Part shown: positions 53,210-61,508 of the stretch, piece by piece
Layout of the letters: every line of letters starts with the position of its first letter
Position numbering within the stretch: position 1 is the first letter of the stretch
Position numbers and translations under genes: made by a program
The notes under the pieces: model-generated
Databases searched by the model: none
Told to the model about the DNA's origin: nothing
The model's input: only the letters and a program-made list of their open reading frames with translations
NCBI RefSeq assembly: GCF_050589645.1
Contig: NZ_JBNGOQ010000001.1
Location: forward strand, 1 to 64,000
DNA: 64,000 nt
Direction of reading: 5' to 3'
Origin: JBNGOQ01 sp050589645
GTDB taxonomy: Bacteria > Bacteroidota > Bacteroidia > Flavobacteriales > Flavobacteriaceae

Positions 53210-54395
53210 GAAAATTGTAACAAAAGCAGACCCGCTTAAATGGAGCGCGGCTTTATTTGCACTGTCCTTTACGCTAGGTATTGCAATAAACTCAATTGCC
53301 TTTTTCCTTTTTCTTTTCATTGGAATAACGATTACCCTAAATGATGTATTTAAAGGAAACATAAAAGTCGATTTTAAGCAATTCAATCTGGTCCTAATGG
53401 CATTATTCCTAATTATTGCTATTAGGGAGACTGTGGAACATGCGTCCAATATTGTTGATGTCGTTTATTACTATTTGTCATTTTTGTTACTTCCGTTGGT
53501 AATAGGTTTTCAGGCAAACAAAATGAAGGGGTATTTGCCAATTATTTTGAAATGGTTTTTAATCGGGTGTTTGGTAAACGCTACCGTGAACTTGGGGTTT
53601 GCAATTTACAGAGGTGTGTTGATAAGGGATGAAGGGATAAATTTTTGGTATTTTACATATCAATTTCTTGTTGAACCCTTTGGCATTCAGCCCATATATC
53701 TCGGTTTTTTTTATGTGTTTGCCCTATTAATTCTGGTAAAGCTTAAGCATTTTGGAAATAATAAGTTTTTCTACTATTTCGCATTTACCTTGCTCACTTT
53801 GAGCATTGTTTTACTTGCAGCTAGAAATGCCATTTTGTGCATGTTAATACTTGTTCCGGCATATCTTGTAGTTGTTGGAAAGGGAGTATTAAAAAAAATG
53901 CTGATAGCTTCTGGAATAATAGGCATTTGTTTTGTTGTTGCACTTCAAAACCCAGTGATTAAGAACAGGGTTTTGAAGGTTAATAAAAAAGGTAATTTTT
54001 ATTCAGGCGCCTCGCTGCGCTATGATATATGGGAAAGTGCCTACACGGTTTCTAAGGAAAATTTCTTGTGGGGATTAGGGGAAAAAAAGGCCGATACTTT
54101 GCTGCTAAAAGAGTTTGAGACTAGAGATTTAAAAATTCCATTAAAACATAAGTACCACGCTCATAGTCAGTATTTACAGACGCTCTTGCATTATGGAATA
54201 GTGGGCTTGCTATTGCTGTTTGCGGCTTTTTTATGGCCATTAAGACGAGCACTGGCCTACAGGAATACTTTGGCAATCTTTTGGTTTTTTTTGGTTGTAT
54301 TAACCGCAATAACAGAGTCCATATTCACCAGACAATGGGCCATATACAATTTTGCCTTTTTTAGTTGCCTGTTTTTATTGAAACCTAGGGAATAG
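53190..54395 (+). CDS. O-antigen ligase/polymerase-family membrane protein, copy 2
   Basis: 401 residues, about 10-11 hydrophobic helices. It has the same superfamily marks as the preceding gene: LLAARNAILCMLILV near 208, SLRYDIWESAYTVSKENFLWGLG near 275, and KYHAHSQYLQTLLHYGIVGLL near 322 (the conserved His in HAHSQYL). The two proteins are not close copies, so one is likely the Wzy polymerase and the other a ligase. It overlaps copy 1 by 20 bp and is the last gene of that transcript. Confidence 0.8.
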   Translation: MNLTTFEKIVTKADPLKWSAALFALSFTLGIAINSIAFFLFLFIGITITLNDVFKGNIKVDFKQFNLVLMALFLIIAIRETVEHASNIVDVVYYYLSFLLLPLVIGFQANKMKGYLPIILKWFLIGCLVNATVNLGFAIYRGVLIRDEGINFWYFTYQFLVEPFGIQPIYLGFFYVFALLILVKLKHFGNNKFFYYFAFTLLTLSIVLLAARNAILCMLILVPAYLVVVGKGVLKKMLIASGIIGICFVVALQNPVIKNRVLKVNKKGNFYSGASLRYDIWESAYTVSKENFLWGLGEKKADTLLLKEFETRDLKIPLKHKYHAHSQYLQTLLHYGIVGLLLLFAAFLWPLRRALAYRNTLAIFWFFLVVLTAITESIFTRQWAIYNFAFFSCLFLLKPRE

Positions 54396-54710
54396 TACGG
54401 ATTTGCGTTCATGAAAACAAATGCTTTACCTAAGGTTTTGGTAGCGCCAAACTATTCTAAATAGTAAAACCGTTTGGTAAGAACTCCAATTCTTTTTTAC
54501 ATAAACATTTTTTACGGAAACCCATCAGGGTTGGATAAGGTAAGGTTTAATTTTTTACCGCGTACATATGCCATAAACGCTGCGTTGCTGTTCAGGTTTT
54601 CTTTCATTTGCGCGCTGTTTTGGTCAGATGCAGCAAATCTGGGTTTCATGGTGGTGAAGCTCGTATTGTAACCTTCGATAGAGCAATTATTATATTATAT
54701 TTGCAGAATT
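54396..54710. other. Spacer before the DUF1972 glycosyltransferase gene
   Basis: 315 bp without a reading frame that I can support. It contains the promoter box at 54696-54703 and no hairpin that looks like a terminator. Confidence 0.4.
54696..54703 (+). promoter_or_regulatory. -7 promoter box ahead of the DUF1972 glycosyltransferase
   Basis: TATATTTG, perfect TAnnTTTG. It is 7 nt before the ATG of a six-codon ORF (54711) and 24 nt before the glycosyltransferase ATG (54728). Confidence 0.55.
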
Positions 54711-54731
54711 ATGAAGTTAGACGTTTTATGA
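54711..54731 (+). CDS. Possible six-codon leader peptide (MKLDVL)
   Basis: ATG at 54711 reads MKLDVL and stops at TGA 54729-54731, overlapping the glycosyltransferase start as ATGA. With the promoter box 7 nt upstream, the transcript would start close to this ATG, so translation may begin here and pass to the main gene by reinitiation. Such a short frame could also be chance. Confidence 0.3.
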   Translation: MKLDVL

Positions 54732-55810
54732 AAATTGCAATTATTGGCACGCGGGGCATCCCCAACAATTATAGTGGATTTGAGCAGTTTGCAGAATACC
54801 TGTCCCAATACCTCGTTAATCACGGCCATGAAGTCTATGTTTATAATTCACATAACCATATTTATCAGGAGGAGGAATGGAAAAAGGTGAAAATTATCCA
54901 TAAGATAGATCCAGAATATATTTTTGGGACTTTTGGGCAGTTCATCTATGACTTTAACTGTATTCGCGATAGCAGAAAAAGGGGATATGACGTAATTCTC
55001 CAGTTGGGGTATACAAGTAGCTCAATATGGGGATGGTTACTGCCAAAAAAACCAGTCATATTTTCTAACATGGATGGGCTGGAGTGGAAACGAAGCAAAT
55101 ACTCAAAACCCGTTCGTTATTTTCTTAAGTATGCCGAAAGACTTGCTATTAAAACAAGTGATTTTTTGATTGCAGATTCCCTTGGGATACAAGAATATCT
55201 ATTTGCGGAGTATGGTGAAAAATCAGAATACATTGCTTATGGCGCGGAATTGTTTCATGAGCCTTCGGAACAAATCATTGAAGAATACGGGGTAGAAAAG
55301 TATAAATACGATCTATTGGTCGCCCGATTCGAACCGGAGAACAATTTGGAGGTAATTTTGGACGGGGTAGTGGCCAGTAATAGTAATCGGGTTTTCCTTG
55401 TAATCGGAAAGCACCAAACCAAATTTGGGCGTTACCTGAAAGACAAATTCAAAGCGCATACAAATATTCGTTTTCTTGGCGGCATCTTTAACATTGAACA
55501 TCTTAATAACTTAAGACATTGGTCCAACCTATATTTTCACGGTCACTCCGTAGGGGGTACAAATCCTTCTTTATTGGAGGCTATGGCATCTAACAGTTTC
55601 ATCATTGCTCACAACAATGCGTTCAACAAAGGTGTTCTTGGGGAGGATGCCAAATACTTTAATAGCTCGGAAGACGTCGCGCTCGCAATGGCTCTGAAAA
55701 AAAGCGATCACTTGAATTTTCTGGAGAGTAATCGGAATAAAATAGACACTAGTTTTACGTGGAATATTATCAATAAAAAGTATGAAGATTTTATGTGTAG
55801 TAAAATCTAG
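54728..55810 (+). CDS. DUF1972-type glycosyltransferase (rhamnosyltransferase-like)
   Basis: 360 residues from the ATG at 54728. Residues 1-~170 match DUF1972 (MKIAIIGTRGIPNNYSGFEQF, GYDVILQLGY, SNMDGLEWKRSKY), and the C-terminal half is a GT4-type domain (LLVARFEPENNLEVILDGVV, FLGGIF, SVGGTNPSLLEAMA). Members of this family add rhamnose or similar sugars to lipid-linked oligosaccharides; with rmlBACD in the same locus, rhamnose is the likely donor sugar (inference). An upstream in-frame ATG at 54608 would add 40 unfamiliar residues and was rejected because the promoter box lies downstream of it. Confidence 0.85.
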   Translation: MKIAIIGTRGIPNNYSGFEQFAEYLSQYLVNHGHEVYVYNSHNHIYQEEEWKKVKIIHKIDPEYIFGTFGQFIYDFNCIRDSRKRGYDVILQLGYTSSSIWGWLLPKKPVIFSNMDGLEWKRSKYSKPVRYFLKYAERLAIKTSDFLIADSLGIQEYLFAEYGEKSEYIAYGAELFHEPSEQIIEEYGVEKYKYDLLVARFEPENNLEVILDGVVASNSNRVFLVIGKHQTKFGRYLKDKFKAHTNIRFLGGIFNIEHLNNLRHWSNLYFHGHSVGGTNPSLLEAMASNSFIIAHNNAFNKGVLGEDAKYFNSSEDVALAMALKKSDHLNFLESNRNKIDTSFTWNIINKKYEDFMCSKI

Positions 55811-55896
55811 GCACCCACGGTGAGCTGTTTGGTCTTTGGACCAATTTCAGAATTAAAAAAGGGAATTACCAGAACATTTTTATTTATTGTCGACAA

Positions 55897-57246
55897 ATGT
55901 TTTTTACCAAAGGAAGATACTCAGGTTTTATACATCCGATTTCATTTTTTTTGGATTTGGTGGTCATCAATCTATTTGCGTACTATTTACCCATACTCTT
56001 TCAATTTCCCATACTTTTTCATAGCTATATTTCCTTGGCATGGGTTATAATTTCGTTTAAGAATGAATTTTACGAGATATATCGCTTTACCAAGGTGACC
56101 CATATTTTGAAGCTGTTATTTAGGCAATTTGTGTTTTTCTTTTTAACCCTTTATGCTTTTATAGGGTTCTTTAAACAACCTAATATTAGTCGATTGAATC
56201 TGGGAATTTTCTTTTTGTCTGTCTTTGTTTCGGTACTTGTATTAAAATTTCTGAACTATTACCTTTTGATGCAATACCGGGCAAAGGTAAAGGGAAGCCT
56301 AAGGCATGTGGTGGTAATCGGCAAGAACAAAAAAACAGATCAACTTGTTAAAATGTTCAAGAAGCATGGCGAATATGGGTATCATGTCATAAAACAGTTC
56401 TCGCCTAAAAAATCTGGTTTTGACATGGAAGAATGTCTCAATTTCATTCGGGACAATGGCATAGATGAAATTTATTGCTCCGTAAATGATTTAAAAAACA
56501 ACGAAATTGGCCGGTTTGTGAACTATGCGGATAACAACCTGATAAATTTAAAATTCATCCCGGACAATCGAGAAATATTCACCAAGTATTTGAAACTTGA
56601 TTATTATGAATATTTCCCCATCCTTTCGCTGAGGGAACTGCCCTTGGACGATCCCTTCAATCGATTTTATAAAAGGTCTTTCGACTTTCTGTTTTCCCTG
56701 TTTGTGCTGTTGTTCTTTTTGTCCTGGCTCATGCCGATAATTGGGTTATTGATTAAATTGGATTCCAAGGGCCCTATCTATTTTAGACAAAACCGGCCGG
56801 GATTCAAAGAGGAAGGATTTGGGTGTTATAAATTCAGGACCATGGTCGCCAATGAGAGCACTGAACAATCCGCTACACGAAATGACCCAAGGATAACAAA
56901 ATTAGGGGCGTTCCTAAGGAAGACAAGTCTGGATGAATTACCGCAATTCGTAAATGTCTTGATTGGACAAATGTCAGTGGTAGGACCACGGCCTCATTTA
57001 TGGCGACAGAACCATGAATATGGAACAACAGTGGGGAAATATATGTTAAGGCATTTTGTTAATCCAGGAATAACTGGTTTGGCTCAGGCCAAGGGCTTAA
57101 GAGGGGAAATTGAGAGTGATGATGAAATTATCAATCGCATACGATATGATGTTTTCTACATTGAGAACTGGTCGATCCTATTGGATATCAAAATAATTGT
57201 TCAAACGTTTTTAAACGTTATCAAAGGCCAAGAAAAGGCGTATTAG
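55897..57246 (+). CDS. Undecaprenyl-phosphate sugar phosphotransferase (WcaJ/WbaP type)
   Basis: 449 residues. Starts polysaccharide repeat-unit synthesis by moving a sugar phosphate from UDP-sugar to undecaprenyl phosphate. Four to five N-terminal hydrophobic helices (about 13-130), a CoA-binding-like Rossmann region (RHVVVIGKNKKTDQLVKMF near 145), a further helix near 268-285, then the bacterial sugar transferase domain (FYKRSFDFLFSLFVLL, GPIYFRQNRPGF, YKFRTM, RKTSLDELPQFVNVLIG, GPRPH). The sugar cannot be read from sequence. 86 bp after the DUF1972 gene. It ends 115 bp before the decarboxylase gene. Confidence 0.92.
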   Translation: MFFTKGRYSGFIHPISFFLDLVVINLFAYYLPILFQFPILFHSYISLAWVIISFKNEFYEIYRFTKVTHILKLLFRQFVFFFLTLYAFIGFFKQPNISRLNLGIFFLSVFVSVLVLKFLNYYLLMQYRAKVKGSLRHVVVIGKNKKTDQLVKMFKKHGEYGYHVIKQFSPKKSGFDMEECLNFIRDNGIDEIYCSVNDLKNNEIGRFVNYADNNLINLKFIPDNREIFTKYLKLDYYEYFPILSLRELPLDDPFNRFYKRSFDFLFSLFVLLFFLSWLMPIIGLLIKLDSKGPIYFRQNRPGFKEEGFGCYKFRTMVANESTEQSATRNDPRITKLGAFLRKTSLDELPQFVNVLIGQMSVVGPRPHLWRQNHEYGTTVGKYMLRHFVNPGITGLAQAKGLRGEIESDDEIINRIRYDVFYIENWSILLDIKIIVQTFLNVIKGQEKAY

Positions 57247-57318
57247 GGGACAAACATTTTGTTTATCCCAAAAAAGTGGTTTTATACGGAAATAATTGGT
57301 AGGCCGGCATTACATTTC

Positions 57319-57326
57319 TACTTTTG
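57319..57326 (+). promoter_or_regulatory. -7 promoter box for the UDP-glucuronate decarboxylase-like gene
   Basis: TACTTTTG, perfect TAnnTTTG, 35 bp before the ATG at 57362. Confidence 0.6.
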
Positions 57327-57361
57327 TGACTTCTTCATAAACTCTATTTCGAACATAACGA

Positions 57362-58348
57362 ATGAAAAAAGTATTGATTACCGGAGCGGCCGGATTTTTG
57401 GGGTCGCATTTATGCGACCGTTTTATAAGGGAAGGATGCCATGTGATCGCCATGGACAACTTGATTACCGGCGACTTAAAGAACATAGAACACCTTTTTA
57501 AGCTCGAAAACTTTGAATTCTACCATCATGACGTCACCAAGTTTGTCCATGTTCCTGGCAAATTGGATTATATCCTTCATTTTGCCTCTCCAGCAAGCCC
57601 CATTGACTATCTGAAGATTCCTATCCAGACCCTAAAGGTGGGGGCTTTGGGAACGCATAACCTATTGGGACTTGCCAAGGAAAAGGGGGCTCGCTTTATG
57701 ATCGCCTCAACTTCGGAAATATACGGGGATCCTTTGGTGCACCCACAGACCGAGGAATATTACGGCAATGTGAATACTATTGGCCCTAGAGGGGTTTATG
57801 ATGAGGCGAAACGCTTTCAGGAGTCCATTACCATGGCCTACCACCGGTTCCATGGCCTGGATACCCGTATTGTTCGGATCTTTAATACCTATGGCCCACG
57901 TATGCGCCTCAATGACGGTAGGGTTATCCCGGCCTTTATGGGCCAGGCCCTGCGGGGCGAGGACCTTACGGTGTTCGGTGACGGCTCGCAAACACGGTCC
58001 TTCTGTTATGTAGATGATGAGATCGAAGGAATCTATAGATTGTTGATGAGCGATTATACCTTACCGGTAAATATTGGCAATCCACATGAGATAACCATCA
58101 AGGACTTTGCAGTGGAGATTATTAAATTGACGGGTACCGATCAGAAAATTGTCTACAAACCGCTTCCCAAGGACGATCCCATGCAACGCCAACCGGATAT
58201 TTCCAAAGCCAAGGAAATTCTGGGATGGGAACCCAAAGTGGGCAGGGCCGAAGGCATGAAAAAAACCTTTGACTATTTCAAGACCCTATCACAGGAGGAT
58301 CTGAAAAGAACGGAGCATCGCGACTTTTCGGACAGGAACAAAAAGTAA
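57362..58348 (+). CDS. UDP-glucuronate decarboxylase (UXS)-like SDR enzyme
   Basis: 328 residues. Extended SDR: KVLITGAAGFLGSHLCDRFI (3-22), HFASPASPIDYLKIPIQTLK near 73-92 and GVYDEAKRFQE near 145-155 (Tyr-xxx-Lys) are the UXS pattern, giving UDP-xylose from UDP-glucuronate. GDGSQTRSFCYVDDEIEG near 204 is typical. No UDP-glucose dehydrogenase is in the window, so its substrate must come from elsewhere. The base composition returns to that of the core genes here. Confidence 0.88.
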   Translation: MKKVLITGAAGFLGSHLCDRFIREGCHVIAMDNLITGDLKNIEHLFKLENFEFYHHDVTKFVHVPGKLDYILHFASPASPIDYLKIPIQTLKVGALGTHNLLGLAKEKGARFMIASTSEIYGDPLVHPQTEEYYGNVNTIGPRGVYDEAKRFQESITMAYHRFHGLDTRIVRIFNTYGPRMRLNDGRVIPAFMGQALRGEDLTVFGDGSQTRSFCYVDDEIEGIYRLLMSDYTLPVNIGNPHEITIKDFAVEIIKLTGTDQKIVYKPLPKDDPMQRQPDISKAKEILGWEPKVGRAEGMKKTFDYFKTLSQEDLKRTEHRDFSDRNKK

Positions 58349-58375
58349 TTCAGAAATCGGAATTCAGAACTTAGA
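58348..58375. repeat. 14-bp direct repeat, two copies
   Basis: ATTCAGAAATCGGA followed at once by ATTCAGAACTTAGA, with the first eight bases identical. It begins in the last base of the UXS-like stop codon and ends just ahead of the purD promoter box. Confidence 0.45.
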
Positions 58376-58382
58376 ATTGTTC

Positions 58383-58390
58383 TATTTTTG
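58383..58390 (+). promoter_or_regulatory. -7 promoter box for purD
   Basis: TATTTTTG, perfect TAnnTTTG, 17 bp before the ATG at 58408. It lies immediately after the direct repeat. Confidence 0.6.
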
Positions 58391-58407
58391 CCCAAAAATG
58401 GAATAGC

Positions 58408-59679
58408 ATGAACATTCTTATCCTCGGGTCAGGTGGAAGGGAACACACCCTGGCCTGGAAATTGGCACAGAGCCCCAAGCTCAACAAACTCTTCGTAGCA
58501 CCGGGCAATGCGGGCACCGCGGCCATAGCGGAAAACGTACCCCTTGGGGTCAATGATTTCGAAGCACTGAAAAAAACGGTACTTGCCAAACAGGTAGATA
58601 TGGTCGTGGTAGGACCTGAAGACCCTTTGGTCAATGGAGTACACGATTTTTTCCTTAACGATGCCGAACTCAAGGATATTTCAGTAATAGGTCCGCAAAA
58701 GGCAGCTGCCACCTTGGAAGGCAGCAAAGAGTTTGCCAAGGAATTTATGGAGCGGCATAACATCCCTACGGCGGCCTACCAGAGTTTTACCGCAGATAAC
58801 TTAAAAGCAGGCTTCGCCTTTTTGGAGACCCTGAGTCCGCCCTACGTGCTTAAGGCCGATGGTCTTGCAGCGGGCAAGGGCGTGCTGATCCTTAACGATC
58901 TGGAACAGGCCAAAAGGGAATTGGAAATTATGCTGGTAGGGGCAAAATTCGGGCAGGCAAGCGCCACAGTGGTCATAGAAGAATTTTTAGCCGGAATTGA
59001 ACTCAGCGTATTTGTGCTTACCGATGGGAAGCACTACAAAGTCCTGCCCACGGCCAAGGACTACAAACGGATCGGTGAGGGGGATACCGGACTGAACACC
59101 GGCGGCATGGGCGCCATTTCCCCCGTGCCCTTTGCAGATAAAACCTTTATGGAAAAGATCCATGAACAGGTCGTAAAACCTACCGTAGAGGGCCTGCAAA
59201 AGGATGGCCTTCCCTATAAGGGGTTTATCTTTATAGGCCTGATAAAAGTAGGTGAAAACCCCTATGTTATTGAGTATAACGTGCGCTTGGGAGATCCGGA
59301 GACGGAGGTGGTCATTCCCAGGATACAGAACGATCTGGTAGCGGTGTTCCAGGCCGTGGCCGAGGAACAGCTCGATACCATTGACTTAAAAATCGATGAC
59401 CGCACGGTGACCACGGTAATGACCGTATCGGGCGGATATCCTGAGACCTACGAAAAAGGGATGGAAATCAGTGGTTTTGAAAATATAGAGGACTCCTTGG
59501 TTTTTCACGCGGGTACGCGACAGAAAGACGGTAAGGTTGTGACCAGCGGTGGAAGGGTCATGGCCATAAGCTCCTACGGGAACAATTTTAGGGAAGCCCT
59601 AAAAAAATCCTATCAAAACATAGAAAAACTGCATTTTGACAGGATGAATTATCGTAAGGATATCGGATTTGACCTATAG
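58408..59679 (+). CDS. purD: Phosphoribosylamine-glycine ligase
   Basis: 423 residues. ATP-grasp enzyme, second step of purine synthesis. N-terminal MNILILGSGGREHTLAWKL, VVGPEDPLVNG near 71-81, KADGLAAGKGV near 152-162, GAISPVPF near 232-239, EYNVRLGDPETEV near 289-301. Full length. The stop TAG at 59677-59679 lies back to back with the TAG of the convergent membrane-protein gene (CTATAG palindrome). Confidence 0.98.
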   Translation: MNILILGSGGREHTLAWKLAQSPKLNKLFVAPGNAGTAAIAENVPLGVNDFEALKKTVLAKQVDMVVVGPEDPLVNGVHDFFLNDAELKDISVIGPQKAAATLEGSKEFAKEFMERHNIPTAAYQSFTADNLKAGFAFLETLSPPYVLKADGLAAGKGVLILNDLEQAKRELEIMLVGAKFGQASATVVIEEFLAGIELSVFVLTDGKHYKVLPTAKDYKRIGEGDTGLNTGGMGAISPVPFADKTFMEKIHEQVVKPTVEGLQKDGLPYKGFIFIGLIKVGENPYVIEYNVRLGDPETEVVIPRIQNDLVAVFQAVAEEQLDTIDLKIDDRTVTTVMTVSGGYPETYEKGMEISGFENIEDSLVFHAGTRQKDGKVVTSGGRVMAISSYGNNFREALKKSYQNIEKLHFDRMNYRKDIGFDL

Positions 59680-59895
59680 GTAGTCATGCGCGGTAATGCT
59701 CTTATCCTCCTCTCCGGCATCATTGAATTTCTTTAACTCAAGCAACCAATAAATCATTGCTACAAAACCAATGATGGCCAACAGCCAGTTGAAGGCGTTT
59801 GAGGCCCACCAGTTCTCCATAAACCGGAAAAAATCAAAAGGCCAAAAAAGGCTATTCACAAATAAATCCTCGATGCCTTCAAAAAATGCTCTCAT
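59674..59895 (-). CDS. Small conserved membrane protein (DUF6341-like)
   Basis: 73 residues. MRAFFEGIEDLFVNSLFWPF then a single clear membrane helix near 36-53 (FNWLLAIIGFVAMIYWLLEL) and KKFNDAGEEDKSITAHDYL. I recall flavobacterial proteins of this pattern (FFEGIEDLFVN..WPFD) annotated DUF6341, not verified. The gene overlaps purD by 6 bp at the stop codons, and has its own -7 box (59915-59922). Function unknown; often near DUF6427 as here. Confidence 0.78.
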   Translation of the reverse strand: MRAFFEGIEDLFVNSLFWPFDFFRFMENWWASNAFNWLLAIIGFVAMIYWLLELKKFNDAGEEDKSITAHDYL

Positions 59896-59914
59896 CTTAA
59901 TTATATTTACTCCA

Positions 59915-59922
59915 CAAAAATA
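59915..59922 (-). promoter_or_regulatory. -7 promoter box for the 73-residue membrane protein gene
   Basis: Minus strand TATTTTTG, perfect TAnnTTTG, 19 bp before the ATG at 59895. The divergent DUF6427-like gene starts at 59935. Confidence 0.55.
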
Positions 59923-59934
59923 TAAAAACCCTAG

Positions 59935-60873
59935 ATGATTTCAAGCATTTTTGGAAAAACAAAGCCAATAAATTACATCATCCTGCTGGGTTTCCTTTTT
60001 GCCTTCTACTGGACCATGCATTTTTTTGTGTTCCAAAAGACCTATGGCCCCGAACCTTTAATGCTACAAATATTTGTTCTGGGCATATTGCTCTTTAGCA
60101 TTTTTTGGGTGAATTTTATTGTAAAACGCAACAAAATTACCGGCACAAACTCCTTCGCCATCCTATTTTATACCCTTTTAATGGTGGTTTTCCCAGAGGT
60201 TTTACTGGACAACAATGCCATTTTTTGCAGTTTCTTCCTCTTATTGGCCACGCGAAGGCTATTGAGTATAAAATCATTGAAAAATATTAAACACAAAATT
60301 TTTGATGCCACCCTGTGGATCGGCCTGGCCAGTTTGTTCTACGATTGGGCCCTGCTTTATCTCATTTTGGTCTTTGTGGCCATTTCCTTCTATGAGGCCA
60401 AGAACATCAGAAATTGGCTGGTGCCTGCGGTGGGTATCTTTACGGTTTTTATGATTGCGGTGGCGGTGTTGGTCTTGTCCAACAATCTAGCTTTCTTGGC
60501 AGACCATTATGTTTTTTCCCTTGAATTCAATACCGCATATTTTTATGATTGGGAGAACAGCACCAAATTTTTGATATATATTTTCATCGTGGGCCTGGCA
60601 GGGATCCTTACCTTTCTCAAACTCGGAAAATCAGGCCTGGGAAGAATTGTAACCGTACGGTTAATTGCCATTTCCTATGGTTTGGGCCTACTGCTTACCT
60701 GGTTAAAGGCTTCCTTCGATGTTTTCCCTATTATGGTCACCTTCTTTCCCGCCGTGGTTTTCATCACCAGTTATGTGGAAGGGATCAAAAAACCTAAAAT
60801 CAGGGAAATGGTACTGATACTTACTATTTTAGTGCCCTTTGTGCTACTACTCAGCCACCTCATGATAAAATAA
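59935..60873 (+). CDS. DUF6427-like multi-pass membrane protein
   Basis: 312 residues with about nine hydrophobic helices. The start MISSIFGKTKPINYIILLGFLF and NAIFCSFFLLLATRRLLSIKS match flavobacterial DUF6427 proteins as I recall them, function unknown. A nearly perfect box (TATATTTA, 59902-59909) precedes the gene. It is followed by DUF4254 after 32 bp, in the same direction. Confidence 0.75.
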   Translation: MISSIFGKTKPINYIILLGFLFAFYWTMHFFVFQKTYGPEPLMLQIFVLGILLFSIFWVNFIVKRNKITGTNSFAILFYTLLMVVFPEVLLDNNAIFCSFFLLLATRRLLSIKSLKNIKHKIFDATLWIGLASLFYDWALLYLILVFVAISFYEAKNIRNWLVPAVGIFTVFMIAVAVLVLSNNLAFLADHYVFSLEFNTAYFYDWENSTKFLIYIFIVGLAGILTFLKLGKSGLGRIVTVRLIAISYGLGLLLTWLKASFDVFPIMVTFFPAVVFITSYVEGIKKPKIREMVLILTILVPFVLLLSHLMIK

Positions 60874-60880
60874 ATTGGGG

Positions 60881-60888
60881 TATCTTTG
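60881..60888 (+). promoter_or_regulatory. -7 promoter box for the DUF4254 gene
   Basis: TATCTTTG, perfect TAnnTTTG, 17 bp before the ATG at 60906. Confidence 0.6.
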
Positions 60889-60905
60889 CCAAAATATTTC
60901 GATTC

Positions 60906-61508
60906 ATGTTCAGCGAATTTGCCTATACGATTTTTGAAAAGTGCATTACGGCCTATCATGTCAAGGATGATGTTTACCAAACTTTTGAGAACCCTTATCC
61001 AAAAGAGGATATCGCCCATCTATTGTACCGGAAAAATTGGATAGATACCGTACAATGGCACTACGAGGATATCATACGGGACCCGGATATTGATCCGGTC
61101 TCCGCGCTCGGGTTAAAACGCAAAATAGATGCCAGCAATCAGGACCGTACAGACCTGGTAGAGTATATAGATAGCTACTTTTTAAAAAAATACCAATCGG
61201 TCCAGATTAAGCCGAATGCCACTATAAATACGGAAAGCCCTGCTTGGGCCATAGACCGGCTCTCCATCCTGGCCCTGAAGATCTATCATATGCAGGAAGA
61301 AGCGGATCGAAAAGACGCGTCCCCGGAACACAACGCCAAATGCAAGGAAAAACTGGAAGTATTGCTGGAACAAAAAAGGGATCTGTCCACAGCCATAGAC
61401 CAGCTCTTATCGGATTTTGAATCAGGGAACAAATTCATGAAGGTCTACAAGCAAATGAAAATGTACAATGACGAGGAACTAAACCCTATCCTCCGTGGCC
61501 AAAAATAG
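60906..61508 (+). CDS. DUF4254 family protein
   Basis: 200 residues, soluble, mostly helical (MFSEFAYTIFEKCITAYHV.., LLYRKNWIDTVQWHYEDIIR). Matches DUF4254, an uncharacterised Bacteroidota family often beside GT9 glycosyltransferases, as here. The next gene begins inside its last codons (14-bp overlap), so they work from one transcript started at 60881. Function unknown; a link to LPS or capsule synthesis is inferred from the neighbour. Confidence 0.85.
   Translation: MFSEFAYTIFEKCITAYHVKDDVYQTFENPYPKEDIAHLLYRKNWIDTVQWHYEDIIRDPDIDPVSALGLKRKIDASNQDRTDLVEYIDSYFLKKYQSVQIKPNATINTESPAWAIDRLSILALKIYHMQEEADRKDASPEHNAKCKEKLEVLLEQKRDLSTAIDQLLSDFESGNKFMKVYKQMKMYNDEELNPILRGQK

Noticed and set aside
58398..58406. 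ATG-GAA-TAG two-codon frame just before purD
   Set aside because: Too short to separate from chance; no coupling overlap with purD.
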